Shown here: positions 1 to 10,339 of the stretch, one piece after another
Position numbering within the stretch: the stretch's first letter is position 1
Layout: every line of letters starts with the position of its first letter
Assembly (NCBI GenBank): GCA_038501625.1
Contig: JAZAYU010000169.1
Span: forward strand, 434,001-498,000
DNA length: 64,000 nt
Direction of reading: 5' to 3'
Source of the DNA: Corbicula japonica
Lineage: Eukaryota > Mollusca > Bivalvia > Venerida > Cyrenidae
The notes under the pieces: model-generated
Database searches by the model: none
Seen by the model: the letters and a program-made list of their open reading frames with translations, nothing else
Told to the model about the DNA's origin: nothing
Program-made: the position numbers and the translations under genes

Positions 1-386
1 GGCATAACTCTTAATGTTCAGGGAAGCTCTTAATGTTCATGGAAACTCTTAATGTTCAGGGATAACTCTTAACGTTCAGGGAAACTCTTAATGTTCATGG
101 ATAACCCTTAATGTTCAGGGAAACTCTTAACGTTCAGGGATAACTCTTAATGTTCAGGGAAACTCTTAATGTTCAGGGATAACTCTTAATGTTCAGGGAT
201 AACTCTTAATGTTCAGGGATAACCCTTAACGTTCAGGGAAACTCTTAATGTTCAGGGATAACTCTTAATGTTCAGGCATAACTCTTAATGTTCAGGCATA
301 ACTCTTAATGTTCAGGCATAACTCTTAATGTTCATGGAAACTCTTAATGTTCAAGGATAACTCTTAATGTTCAGGGATAACTCTTG
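1..386. repeat. 20-bp minisatellite
   Basis: Tandem array with unit AACTCTTAATGTTCAGGGAT and small variants (CATGGA, CAGGCA, AACGTT). It starts before the window edge and decays at about 386. No coding potential is seen. Confidence 0.95.
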
Positions 387-490
387 ATAGTTAAAAACTT
401 TATTTAAAAAAATTAAACATGATTCAGACAATACAATAATGAAACAATTTTTCCCCAGAAAAATCTAAAATGAGGGCACTTACATAATTT

Positions 491-680
491 TAACCCTTTC
501 CTTGATATATACGCATTTTTACGCATGTGCGACCAGTGTAGATCCAGATCAGCCGGCACATCTGTGGCATCTGATCAGGATCTGCACTTGTCGCATTTTG
601 GTCAGAAATATCCTAATGAATCAAAAAGTGAACAGTTTAGCTCCTGATCAGATGGCACACATGTTTTGTTAAGCTGTGAT
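491..680. mobile_element. Palindromic MITE (TTAACCC family), copy 1, 3' end lost
   Basis: Starts TAACCCTTTCC, followed by the family's GATCCAGATCAGCC / CTGATCAGGATC hairpin core. The second half decays and the closing GGGTTAA end is missing. Confidence 0.8.
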
Positions 681-745
681 CAGTGGAATTCTGGGATAGG
701 GATATGTACACTGTGGCAACTAAAGCCAGGAACCAGGCCTAGGCT

Positions 746-960
746 CGTAAATCTAAGATTGGAGACCAGTCTCAAATCTCAGGAATCTGACTGGTTGATA
801 TGGATACAAGGCCCCATTTCAGCCAATCAGATGCTTTAGATTTAAGACTGGTATTCATTCTAAGTTTTATGATCTTGAGCCCAAGTCTCCTATCTGAAGG
901 AGCTGATTGGCTGAAACAAAGCCCAGTTTTCATGTTGACCTCTCAAAGCTCAAGGTTAGA
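746..960. repeat. CCAAT-palindrome repeat, copy 1 (diverged)
   Basis: Inverted halves built on 'AATCTCAGGAATCTGACTGG' and 'CCAATCAGATGCTTTAGATT'. Related to the better copies at 4775, 5090 and 7284. Confidence 0.65.
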
Positions 961-1670
961 ACAATGTCATCATATAGCTATTCTTTAGCCCTGATCATGA
1001 TTTCTACAGTTATTTAAGTATATTTTTGTGAGCATTCTCCTTATTTCATTTTAAAAGTAGAATAAAAATCAGTCTGCTAAAATGGCCAAAAATATGGTAA
1101 GCTATCTTCTAAAGCACCAATTATAAACAATATGTTAGTGGTATGATAGGAATATGCCCACATGTATTTGTCAATTCAAATTCTTTTCCAAGATATTATA
1201 CATTTGTGAACACTTCGGCTGAATGAACACACATCAACGAATAAGTACACACATTTACTTCAACTTCAAGTCTGCATTTTTGTTTTCGATCACTTTATGC
1301 ATTCCGGAATGAGTTAGGCACCAACTGTTGCAGATCTGTACTTTTGATTCTGAATCCAGCTAACATTACGACAAATTGCTGTAGATGACAACAAATGTAA
1401 CATATTACTAACTCAGTCAACAATTTAGACATAGACAAAATAAGTTAACCAGTCTAACCAGTTTGAGTACCGTGAAAGTTCAAGGTCACTTTTGAAAGCA
1501 CTGGAATATATGTACAAAATGGCATGGCGATGATATATATCTGGAATTAAATAACCTGAAAAGAAAGACAATATACTTGAAATAATAACAATACTTGAAA
1601 AAAAAAAACATCAACATATTAAATCAGTCATCTGCAAACTTAAATCTACTTTTTATCAGATTAACCCTTT
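961..1670. other. Unassigned AT-rich stretch
   Basis: No ORF, repeat unit or RNA gene recognised. It lies 3' of the CDC42 small-effector coding exons and could include 3'UTR or flank. Confidence 0.4.
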
Positions 1671-1834
1671 CCTCCATAGACACACCTTTATTGCGTGGGC
1701 GAACAGTGTAGATCCAGATTAGCCGGTACATACTTACTGTCTAACAGGATCTGCACTGTTCGCTTTTTGATTCTGACCTAAATGCGACTGGTCCCACATG
1801 CCTAAAAATGCGTATATATGGAGGAAATGGTTAA
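1671..1834. mobile_element. Palindromic MITE (TTAACCC family), copy 2, internally deleted
   Basis: Both ends are present (TTAACCCTTTCCTCCATA and TATGGAGGAAATGGTTAA), but it is only 164 bp long against about 240 bp for full copies. Confidence 0.85.
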
Positions 1835-2009
1835 ATTAGATTAACATGATAATTGACAATGATTGCTACACTTGCAACTATAATATGCTTTTCTGTCCAC
1901 ATGTAAACAGGGCAGAAAAGGTTAGTTCCAACTTGCATGTTTCATATCTGATCAACTGACTGACTTAACAAACAAACCTATGATATTTTAAACCAGACTG
2001 TTAAAATTA

Positions 2010-2400
2010 CAGAATTTGTCCAAGGTCTGATTCTCAACCTATTAGCTGCCAAGGATTGCAGACTGGTGTACAGTCCAAGCCTCAACCAGTCCACCGCCTT
2101 GGACTGCAGATTCTCCTTCCATTACAGTGTCATCCAATCCATTTCCAAACATTGCAGACTGGTCTAAAGACCCTTTGTCAACCAATCCATTGCCTTGGAC
2201 AGCAAACTGGCCTGAAGTAAACCAATCTATTTACAAGGATTGCAGACCGGTCTACAGTCCCAGTCAACCATTTCATTGCCTTGGACCGAAACTGGCCTGG
2301 AGTACCGTAATATTGCAAACCAATCCATTTCCAAGGATTGCAGACCAGTCTACAGTCCCAGTATCAACTGTTAAGCTGCCGCTGGCTTGCCTCATTTCTG
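2010..2400. repeat. Degenerate tandem repeat, roughly 85-100 bp period
   Basis: The phrase AAGGATTGCAGAC(T/C)GGTCTACAGTCC recurs near 2051, 2151, 2236 and 2334, with CCAATCCATT(G/T)CC between copies. The 108-aa plus-strand reading frame over it is a by-product of the repeat. Confidence 0.7.
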
Positions 2401-2429
2401 CATTATGTGATATGTGCAGAGAACTTACC

Positions 2430-2540
2430 CTAGGAATTTTTACGAACTGGTAAATCTATAACATTTAAATGTACAGTTACAGGACTAGCGTCATCGTACA
2501 CCTCGCCCTTGGACGACATCTGTCCCTGAATGTTGGAAAA
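2430..2540 (-). CDS. CDC42 small effector, coding exon 3 (C-terminus)
   Basis: Begins after the acceptor TTTGTATTTCAG in phase 0 and encodes 36 residues, starting FSNIQGQMSSKGEVYDD and ending LPVRKNS before TAG. The IQGQMSSKG block matches the SIQNQMQSKGG tail known from vertebrate CDC42SE proteins; the last residues correspond in place, not in sequence, to the LVDTKAG end. This exon is too short to stand out by ORF length and is supported by family similarity plus the splice site. A strong donor (AGGGTAAGT) sits 1 nt after the stop codon, so a 3'UTR intron or alternative end is possible. Confidence 0.8.
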   Translation of the reverse strand, partial: FSNIQGQMSSKGEVYDDASPVTVHLNVIDLPVRKNS

Positions 2541-2561
2541 CTGAAATACAAACATCAAACA

Positions 2562-2801
2562 TTAACCCTTTCCCGTACAGATACACCTTTATTGCTAGGG
2601 CGAACAGTTTAGATCCAGATCAGCCAGCATCGGTGCCGTCTGATCAGGATCTAAACTGTTCGCTTTTTGAATCGTTAGGTTATTTCTTACCAAAATGCGA
2701 CAAGTGCAGATCCTGATCAGACGGTACAGATGTGCCGGCTGATCTGGATCTACACTGGTCGCACATGCGTAAAAATGCGTATCTATACAGGAATGGGTTA
2801 A
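2562..2801. mobile_element. Palindromic MITE (TTAACCC family), copy 3, full length
   Basis: Runs from TTAACCCTTTCCCGTA to AATGGGTTAA, with two internal hairpins built on GATCCAGATCAGCC and CTGATCAGGATC. It lies in the CDC42SE intron, starting only 21 bp upstream of the exon 3 acceptor (in gene direction). Confidence 0.9.
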
Positions 2802-3403
2802 CAAGGTTACAGGACTAGCTTCAAACATCAAACACATGTTTTAATGCATATGTGACAGTGTACAGCTAGATCAGCTGGTACATATGTATATTATCACAAC
2901 TTATGGTACTTTCCACTCTGGACAAAACCTGTTACATGTAAATAGAATCAATAGTCAACCAATCTCCAATTAATCTCTAGATAACATTACAGTATTCATA
3001 ATTAGAGACATATTCCAAACAGAAGGCTTTACGTCTGACAAATTCCTTTATAATTTTCCATAAAGAACATAAAATTGCATGTAAAACCAAGAATACTTGC
3101 TAAGTTGCTCTAGACCATTTGAGTTTGGCCAGTGTAGAACCACAAATCGAGGCAGCTTCATACCGGTTTACACGGGTTTGCTTTTCACATTTACATGCAA
3201 TTCTATTAGCCAAGACTGGAGCAAAGATTTATGGGAAAACAGGTTGCAAGGGTTACAGAGCAGGGTGACAGAAATTGGAGGGATGACAGAAGGACACATG
3301 TGAGCTATGAATAATTATATTATTTGTTGAGAAAGTTACCTCCCTAAGCTATGAATACATTAAATTGTTCATTGAGTATTAGACGTATGGTGCTGATACT
3401 TAC

Positions 3404-3517
3404 ACTATTTGTTGAACTGTTTGGTGTAAGACCTATGTCACCTGACCCAACATGCGCCGTATGACGAAAGTTCATTGGTTCCCCAATCATAGTTCTGTCG
3501 ATCCGTCTTCTTCTCTT
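3404..3517 (-). CDS. CDC42 small effector, coding exon 2 (CRIB motif)
   Basis: Encodes 38 residues beginning [17 protein letters not shown]. The polybasic stretch is followed by the CRIB motif [14 protein letters not shown], which fits the I-x-x-P-(x)n-F-x-H-x-x-H-V-G consensus. Human CDC42SE2 reads [27 protein letters not shown] here, so identification is secure. The CRIB binds GTP-CDC42 and the basic patch helps membrane contact. The donor is AGT|GTAAGT in phase 0. The acceptor is TTTGCAGCAG, a NAGNAG pair: the downstream AG gives Pro-Lys at the junction as in vertebrates, while the upstream AG (exon from 3520) adds one Gln. Confidence 0.92.
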
Positions 3518-3624
3518 CTGCTGCAAATAGGATAGGTTCATCTACTTATTATGTGATTATTTGCATATATCAATACTCCATACAATTATATATTGGTTAC
3601 ATAATTATATTAATTATAATTATA

Positions 3625-4258
3625 CATTTTTATGACTGTGTGACCAGTGTAGATCCAGATCATGATTAGCCGGTAAATCCATGCCATCCGATCAAGATCT
3701 GCACTGATCGCCATCCGATCAGGATCTGCACTGATCGCCATCCGATCAAGATCTGCACTGATCGCCATCCGATCAGGATCTGCACTGATCGCCATCCGAT
3801 CAGGATCTGCACTGATCGCCATCCGATCAAGATCTGCACTGATCGCCATCCGATCAAGATCTGCACTGATCGCCATCCGATCAAGATCTGCACTGATCGC
3901 CATCCGATCAGGATCTGCACTGATCGCCATCCGATCAAGATCTGCACTGATCGCCATCCGATCAAGATCTGCACTGATCGCCATCCGATCAGGATCTGCA
4001 CTGATCGCCATCCGATCAGGATCTGCACTGATCGCCATCCGATCAAGATCTGCACTGATCGCCATCCGATCAAGATCTGCACTGATCGCCATCCGATCAG
4101 GATCTGCACTGATCGCCATCCGATCAGGATCTGCACTGATCGCATCTTCTTGGTCAGAAATAACCTTATGAATCCAAAAGGCAAACAGTGCAGATCCTGA
4201 TCTGGATTTATGCTGTTCACCCAAGCCATAAAGGTGTCTCTATGGAGGAAAGGGTTAA
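3625..4258. mobile_element. Palindromic MITE (TTAACCC family), copy 4, expanded internally
   Basis: The outer parts match other copies (TGTGACCAGTGTAGATCC; TATGGAGGAAAGGGTTAA). The middle has expanded into the 27-bp tandem array listed separately. The left TTAACCC end is not recognisable. Confidence 0.85.
3683..4141. repeat. 27-bp tandem array, 17 copies, inside a MITE
   Basis: Unit GCCATCCGATCA(A/G)GATCTGCACTGATC, exactly 17 x 27 bp = 459 bp. Because 27 is a multiple of three, two minus-strand frames stay open (repeats MAISADPDR and ILIGWRSVQ). These are not genes: the unit is a slice of the MITE core and its A/G variants change Asp-Pro to Asp-Leu without pattern. Confidence 0.95.
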
Positions 4259-4525
4259 AGAGCAACTGTATCAACTAACAGTTTGAGTGCATAATTCAAT
4301 TTGAAGTGGGCTACCAAATCAGTTGACAGTTTTTATGCTCACCAGTGTTGACAGTTTATCTTCTTACTGAACTGGCTTTATTGTATCCACACATCAGAGA
4401 TTTTTGTAATAATTAATTAACCATTAATAAGCTTAGGTGACATGAAACACATCCATCAGAAGATTTTAGTTCATCTAGTCCAATATTAATTTTTTAAATA
4501 TATCAATCAGTTCTATTAAATATAT

Positions 4526-4644
4526 TTAACCCTTTCCTCTATTTATACGCATCTTCACGCAAATTAAAAAGCAAAGTGCAGATCCCGGTCAGATGGCACT
4601 GATTGCCCACACAATAAAGGTGTATGTATGGAGAAAAGGGTTAA
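4526..4644. mobile_element. Palindromic MITE (TTAACCC family), copy 5, deleted
   Basis: TTTAACCCTTTCCTCTA at the left and GGAGAAAAGGGTTAA at the right, with most of the core lost (119 bp). Confidence 0.8.
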
Positions 4645-4774
4645 TAATCACATCACTTTACCATTCTCAGCTTAAGTTACTTCCAACCAGTGTTGACCAA
4701 ACTCGGACTGCGTAGTCTAAGTACAAGATCATAAAACTAAGTTTTGGAGTATCAAATGTCAAGGATCTGAACTG

Positions 4775-4910
4775 AAGGTTATAAAGCTGAGATTGGAAAC
4801 CAAGCTCAAATCTCAAGCATCTGATTGGCTGAAATGGCGACTGGTCGCCATTTCAGCCAATCAGATGCTTGAGATTTGAGACTGGTTTCCATGCTCAGTT
4901 TTATAACCTT
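4775..4910. repeat. CCAAT-palindrome repeat, copy 2 (near-perfect)
   Basis: Arms 4807-4841 and 4844-4878 are 35-bp exact reverse complements separated by 2 nt. The wider arms (AAGGTTATAAAGCTGAGATT and ACTCAGTTTTATAACCTT) pair with mismatches. The arms contain ATTGG/CCAAT. Confidence 0.95.
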
Positions 4911-5089
4911 GGGCACTGAGATTTGCTTGAGATTTAAGACTGATCTCCAGCTTTAGTAATCTGTGTCTATACTGTTTGCCATTTGCTTAACAATCCATAC
5001 AACCTCTCACAAATAATGCAAGGACAGGCTTGAAGTGCTAGGTGACTACATTCCTGAAGCAGGTTATCCAGAGTTATCTGTGCTGAAGA

Positions 5090-5222
5090 TTATTAAACCT
5101 AGATTTGAAACCAATCTCAATTCTCAAGCATCTGATTGGCTGAAATGGCGACCAGTCACCATTTCAGCCAATCACATACTTGAGATTTGAGACTAGTTTA
5201 CATTCCCAGTTGTATAACCTTG
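5090..5222. repeat. CCAAT-palindrome repeat, copy 3
   Basis: TCTCAAGCATCTGATTGGCT and its complement flank GGCGACCAGTCACC. It is organised like the copy at 4775, with a few mismatches between arms. Confidence 0.9.
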
Positions 5223-5498
5223 GGGCCTGAGTACCTACAAGAACCTTTAAACTCTAACAAGGTGACCAGTGATTATTTTTGATACAAATGGCAAAGATTC
5301 AATTTCTGCCCCATAAAGGGATATTAACAATATTGTCAGCACCCTCTAGCCTCAAGAACAGACAACTTCTTTCTATGCTCACATTAAGCCAGTCCGTACT
5401 ATCAATCCTGCTGGTTTTAAGTTTTTAGAGATACCATAGCTAAAATATTCCAAGGGAGGCAATCTATTTTCATAAAATAACAAGAGGTGTATACATAC

Positions 5499-5555
5499 CG
5501 GCTGAGGCTGCTCTGTTATACAGCAGTTTAAGCGCATCAAAACACCCATAGCCAT
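5499..5555 (-). CDS. CDC42 small effector, coding exon 1 (N-terminus)
   Basis: Encodes MAMGVLMRLNCCITEQPQP and ends at the donor CCG|GTATGT in phase 0. LNCCITEQPQP matches the vertebrate FNCCIAEQPQP, including the adjacent cysteines that are palmitoylated in that family. The start at 5555 was chosen for its good context (ACAATGG); an in-frame ATG at 5561 would add Met-Thr. Anything upstream is non-coding here. Confidence 0.88.
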
Positions 5556-5599
5556 TGTCATCTAAATGGAATGTTATCTACACCGCTGTCTTCAGTTTA

Positions 5600-6912
5600 C
5601 TTCAGTTATCTCCCTTAAATGATGGGAGATACTTTCTTCACTTGAAGTTACCTCCCCTCCTTGATGAAGATTTTCTCTTATAAGTTTTTTTGCAAAGTAA
5701 ATTCTTGCTTATAAGTGTAGTATAAATGAGTCTTTCAGTATTGTTGAACAGTATATTGTTGTTATCAAACAAAAACTCATCTATTGAACATATTTTCTCT
5801 TAATCTGTATGACAACAGCTTCTGTTTATCGTGAAGAGCTCTTCTTGAAGAAGGTTCAAGTAGATTGTATTTTCCTTCACGACTGGAGAGTTGCTGAGTA
5901 CTCTTCCTTCCTCACTGATAAAAATACTTCCTGTTGATAATCACTACTTCACACTTAAAAAACCTAAATCCTTTAATATATATTATTTCTGAATCTGTCA
6001 TAAAAAAAAAGAGTCCAAATTTTCCTTTTCTTACGGTTTGTATCTGTTTGAAAACTCGTTTTTAAAAAATCCTGTATCTCTATCAAATATCACAGTCCGA
6101 ACTGATCACAGATTTCCCAAGTTCTCTGAACTGGCTGGAATGTAAACAGATTACCTAACACCGTTTCAAAAACTTAACTTCACAGAATAACAATAGCGCT
6201 GGAAACCAAAAAACTAAATAATAATTTGATAGCACAGAATATTTTATAATCTACCAGATAGCAGTTCCCTTATCTTGACAAATTCTCTGCAAAGTTAATC
6301 CATGTATAAAACTTCTCCTTCAAATAAATTCCACCAATTTTCTCAATCACATAAATTCCTGCAGTTTTGTTAAACAGGAAATATTTTCAGTGTTAAATCT
6401 CCTATCTTGCTGTTTGATCAAAAGTCAATGTTTTATCAGTTAGATATCAAACTGGTGATTATACAGTAAAACCCACAGCAGGAGATTAACAGTTAATGTA
6501 TCAATGTAAAGACACAATTTTTACACTGATTTTATCTTTTACATGACTCAGTGAATGGGCTGAAACTTCCTGTATTTCAAATAACCATGATTAAATCCCT
6601 TTGTGGGTATATTTTGTATTTAAGTTCTCTCCCTTTCTAAAGTGTGTCGTCTCCCTTTTGTTGTTGAATATTGGATTCTCTCCCCTTGATTTATGTGTTA
6701 ATCAGTTCTGAGCCTGTTGTAGATGTTCAGTTTTTTTAAGCTCTGGGAGAATCCAGATCAGGCAGAAGACTTCCCGTGACTAAGGGCAGCAACTCTTGGA
6801 AAAAGATGGGTGGTAACTCAGGGTCCAGGATTGTCAATTCTTGCTAATTTCTGTATTAAGAGGTCCTGAAATGAGAAAGTTTTAAATGTTTGGTATGAGT
6901 TTATCAGATTTA
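5600..6912. other. Unassigned AT-rich intron or 5' flank of CDC42SE
   Basis: No gene, tandem repeat or transposon end recognised in this 1.3 kb. It lies directly upstream of CDC42SE coding exon 1. Confidence 0.4.
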
Positions 6913-7160
6913 TTAACCCTTCTTCTTATAAAACATTTTAAGCATGTGCGACCAATGTAGACAAGATCAGATGGCACAGTCATGACTCATCCAGATCAGA
7001 AGGCAAATCCAAATTATCTGATCTGGATCTACACTGGTCATTTCTTGGTCAGAAATAACTTCATAAAAAGAACCTACAATCAAACAGTTCAGAATCTGAT
7101 CAGAGGACACAAATGCACTGTGAGTTTAGGATCTACATTGTTTGGTCATGCAATAAACAG
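6913..7160. mobile_element. Palindromic MITE (TTAACCC family), copy 6, decayed
   Basis: TTAACCCTTCTTCTTATA start, GTGCGACCAATGTAGA and TCTGATCTGGATCTACACTG core; the right end is lost. Confidence 0.7.
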
Positions 7161-7283
7161 TCATATCTGTAGTGTAAATGACACAGCAGAAAATATCACA
7201 TGATTCAACCTATATGTATCAGCAGAATGGACTTTAACACGCTTGTTTGAAAAATCTTCCTCATGCATACATGTCCCAAAATA

Positions 7284-7410
7284 ATAAACTGCGAATGGAA
7301 ACCAGTCTCAAATCTCAAGCATCTGATTGGCTGAAATTGCAGCTGGTAGCCATTTCAGAAAATCAGATGCTTAAGATTTGAGACTGGTTTCCAAGCTCAG
7401 TCTTTTACCT
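7284..7410. repeat. CCAAT-palindrome repeat, copy 4
   Basis: TCTCAAGCATCTGATTGGCT, and further on AATCAGATGCTTAAGATTTG in inverted order, within GGAAACCAGTCTCAAA / TTTGAGACTGGTTTCC outer arms. Confidence 0.85.
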
Positions 7411-7524
7411 TGAGGCCATGGCTTTATAAAACAGTTACATCTGTGGGTGGCAAAAGGATACAATGTATTTATAGGGTATAGACCATTATGACAAGACATT
7501 CATGTAACAGACAATAATATTTTG

Positions 7525-8608
7525 TTATCCCTTTCCTCCATATATACGCAATTTTATGCATGTGTGACCAGTGTAAATCCAAATCAACCGGAACATACGT
7601 ACCATCTGATCAGGATCTGCACTGGTCGCATTTTGGTCAAAAATAACCTAGCAAATAAAAACAAACAGTGCAGATCCTGATCAGACAGCACAGATGTGCC
7701 GGCTGATCTGGATCTACACTGTTCACAGGGGTTTTCCTAGCCTTTCTGAGGGTCCGGAAAACTGACCCTTTCCCAATCCGAAATTTCATCCATTTTTCCC
7801 AATTGAATCCACAGAAAATTTTCAAAACATAAGAAACAGTGTTAACTTTCGCTTTACGTTGTAAATAACAACTGACTGCTTTATCTCGCACTATGCAAGT
7901 GACGCCACAATCACGTGTAAAATTCGGTGCATACGGTTATTTATGTGTCTGTATGGAGAACAGTTCGTTGAGATACCGGTCTGTGCCGAGAAAATGGACA
8001 TTCTGTTCCGTTCAAAGAAGTTTTAACCGAATAAAATTGATCGGAGTTAATAGGCGATTTGGGGTAAAACAAATCATATGTTTTCGCGATATTGACACTA
8101 ATTCGTTACCGAGTATGGCCTCTCATAATAGCAAATACTACGCAAAAAAAAATTTGTAAACTGGTTTCAAAAGGCTGTTCATCAACTACACGAGGGTGCA
8201 AGTGTTTGCTTGTCTGAAAGCAGTAGAAAAAAAAGAAAAATTCTGTTACAGTCATTTGTTGACTTCAACAAATTAAAATTATTCCATACCTTGAGTTTTT
8301 TTTCTAAAAAAAGCCTGTATGTAGGTTTTAAACACTAAACTACCCTGAGTGAATCAAAAGTAAACTAATCCTTTCTTGTAAAAGTTTTTAAAAAAGGAGG
8401 AACAATGCATAAAACAATGATTTCAAAATTCCCAAAACTTGTATTTTTGTCAATAAAAATTCCCAAAATTAGATGTTTCTCGCACTAAAATTTTCCCAAT
8501 TCTTGCCAGGGTCCTTTTCCCAAAATGGCTAGGAAAAGCCCTGGTTCACCCATGCAATAAAGGTGTATCTATGGACAATAAAGGTGTATCTATGGAGGAA
8601 AGGGTTAA
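7525..8608. mobile_element. Palindromic MITE (TTAACCC family), copy 7, split by an insertion
   Basis: The left part is 7525-7726 and the right part 8544-8608 (GTTCACCCATGCAATAAAGG... GGGTTAA). GTTCAC is present at both break points. Inside the right part a 20-bp segment (CAATAAAGGTGTATCTATGG) is duplicated in tandem. Confidence 0.88.
7727..8543. mobile_element. hAT-like non-autonomous DNA element nested in a MITE
   Basis: Ends AGGGGTTTTCCTAGCC and GGCTAGGAAAAGCCCTG are inverted repeats with one mismatch; counting the adjacent C gives hAT-like CAGGG ends. GTTCAC flanks both sides, shorter than the usual 8-bp hAT duplication. It contains an 88-codon plus-strand frame (7893-8159) matching no family I recognise. 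TTCCCAA-type sequences near both ends may be subterminal repeats. Confidence 0.7.
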
Positions 8609-8659
8609 TGTGTTAAATGAACATTTTTTTATTTTCACAAATTTGATATTACCATCTTC

Positions 8660-8843
8660 TTTAATTGATCACTGAGTGCCGTCTGATCAGGATCTGCATT
8701 GTTCACTTTTAGGTCAGAAATAACTAAATAAATCAAAAAGCAAACAGTGTTGATTTTGATCAGACTGCACAGATGTGTCAGCTGATCCGGAACTGCACCT
8801 TTTGATCATGCCATATAGGCCTATATATGGAGGAAAGGATTAA
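8660..8843. mobile_element. Palindromic MITE (TTAACCC family), copy 8, 5' truncated
   Basis: Starts within the CCGTCTGATCAGGATCTGCA core and ends TATGGAGGAAAGGATTAA. Confidence 0.8.
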
Positions 8844-9189
8844 CACATTATGACAATTTCTACTTATATACATGTAGACTGAGTACCATGTGACTGTCTA
8901 CTTCTCCATGATCAGGTATAACTGGTGATTATCTAACACATTGTCTGATTTGTTCAAACATTCTATCTCCTCTCAGCAACACAGCAATCTTCTATTATCT
9001 CTTGATGAAACAAAACAATGCATGTAAATTACCAAATTCAAAATTCTTCATTGATTTTAAAAAAAAACATTCAAATACATGCAGACTAATGATAATGATT
9101 AAGTGATTTTTATTATCTCAGATAAAGATGTTGTGTTAAAAATATGCCATTTGCTTTTCTTAGAAAGTCAGCCAGCACGCCATAAACTA

Positions 9190-9392
9190 TTTACTCCATA
9201 ATGTATTTTATCACATGTGCAGACAGTGTAGAACCATATCAGCCAGCACATCTATGCAATCTGATCAGGATCTACACTGTTCACTTCTTGGGCAGAAATA
9301 ACCTTATAAATCATATAGCAAACAGTGCATATCCTGATCAGGTGGCATGGATGTGCTGGTTGATCTGGATCTACTCTGTTCGCACATGGAGT
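9190..9392. mobile_element. Palindromic MITE (TTAACCC family), copy 9, decayed ends
   Basis: ACAGTGTAGAACCATATCAG through GATCTACTCTGTTCGCACAT, with both hairpin cores present but the terminal TTAACCC lost. Confidence 0.75.
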
Positions 9393-9452
9393 AAAAAGTT
9401 GATGTAAAGTAAGTTCCTAACACATCCATTTTTGAGTCTTATCCAGAATGCT

Positions 9453-9668
9453 TTAACCCTTTCCTCCATATATACACATTTTCATGTGAGTGCAACCAGT
9501 GTAGATCCAGATCAGCCAGCACAACTGTGCCGTGTGATCAGGATCTACACTGGTTGCTTTTTGGTTAGAAATAATCTAATAAATCAAATAGCGAACAGTG
9601 CAGATCCTGATCAGACAGCATGGATGTTCGCCCATGCCATAAAGGTGTGTATGTGGAGGAACGGGTTA
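9453..9668. mobile_element. Palindromic MITE (TTAACCC family), copy 10, full length
   Basis: TTAACCCTTTCCTCCATATA to GGAGGAACGGGTTAA. Part of the second hairpin is missing; the ends are intact. Confidence 0.88.
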
Positions 9669-9715
9669 AACTTGCAAATCGTGCAACTGTCATTCTTACT
9701 CCACTGATAAAACAT

Positions 9716-9850
9716 ACTATGTATGTGCTACCGGAGTAGATCCAGATCAGCCTACATATTTGTGTGGTCTGATCAGATTCTACATAGTTTGCTTTTAGAT
9801 TTACAACCATTATATATGTCCAAGAAGAGGTCAGTGTAGATCCAGATTAG
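9716..9850. mobile_element. Palindromic MITE (TTAACCC family), copy 11, fragment
   Basis: GTAGATCCAGATCAGCCTAC and GGTCTGATCAGATTCTACAT only; no terminal repeats. Confidence 0.65.
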
Positions 9851-10339
9851 ACTTGCATATGGGATAACAGCCATTTGTCCATAAGTCAAGGGATTTCAAA
9901 AAAGCTATCTATACTCTATTCCAAAAGAAAGTGTGCCTTTTCTTTTCAGAGATTTTTCATTAACTGCTTTTCTTTATGCCTAAATATTTGGTATCAAAAC
10001 AGAGATTAGATCAAAGACAGTTTTACAATAGAATTTAAATGATGTAATCTCAATTCTGTTACCAATATTTAGGTATTAAGAAAAGCAGTTAATGAAAATT
10101 CACCAAAAACAAAGTGCACTCTTTTGGAATAGAGTAAAGAATTCAAAGTGATAGTAGATGCTTGTACAATATATTGCAAAGTGTTCATTTTAATCAACAT
10201 TAAAGAATATAAATCAACCATTTAAATGTAACAATCAATCTGGTATATAATTATATGGGATGTCCCCCTCCCCTCACCCACATACATTTTTTTTGTGATC
10301 TTGATAACACATAAAATTAACATAACATGTAGTTGTTAT

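Larger units (their letters stand above)
2430..5561 (-). other. CDC42 small effector gene (coding span)
   Basis: Gene-level entry for three minus-strand coding exons (5499-5555, 3404-3517, 2430-2540). Both introns are phase 0 with GT-AG ends. The predicted protein is about 93 residues (94 if the upstream acceptor of exon 2 is used), against 79-84 in vertebrate CDC42SE1/2. The family binds GTP-bound CDC42 through a CRIB motif and is membrane-anchored through palmitoylated N-terminal cysteines. A possible splice acceptor (CATTTAG) directly precedes 5561, so the 5'UTR probably continues in an upstream exon. The introns contain copies of the TTAACCC MITE. Confidence 0.85.

Noticed and set aside
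3610..4274. Two 200-codon minus-strand frames as genes
   Set aside because: They are a 27-bp array inside a MITE. Both frames are open simultaneously and flanks are repeat DNA.
7893..8159. 88-codon frame as a host gene
   Set aside because: Lies inside a short inverted-repeat DNA element and matches nothing recognisable.
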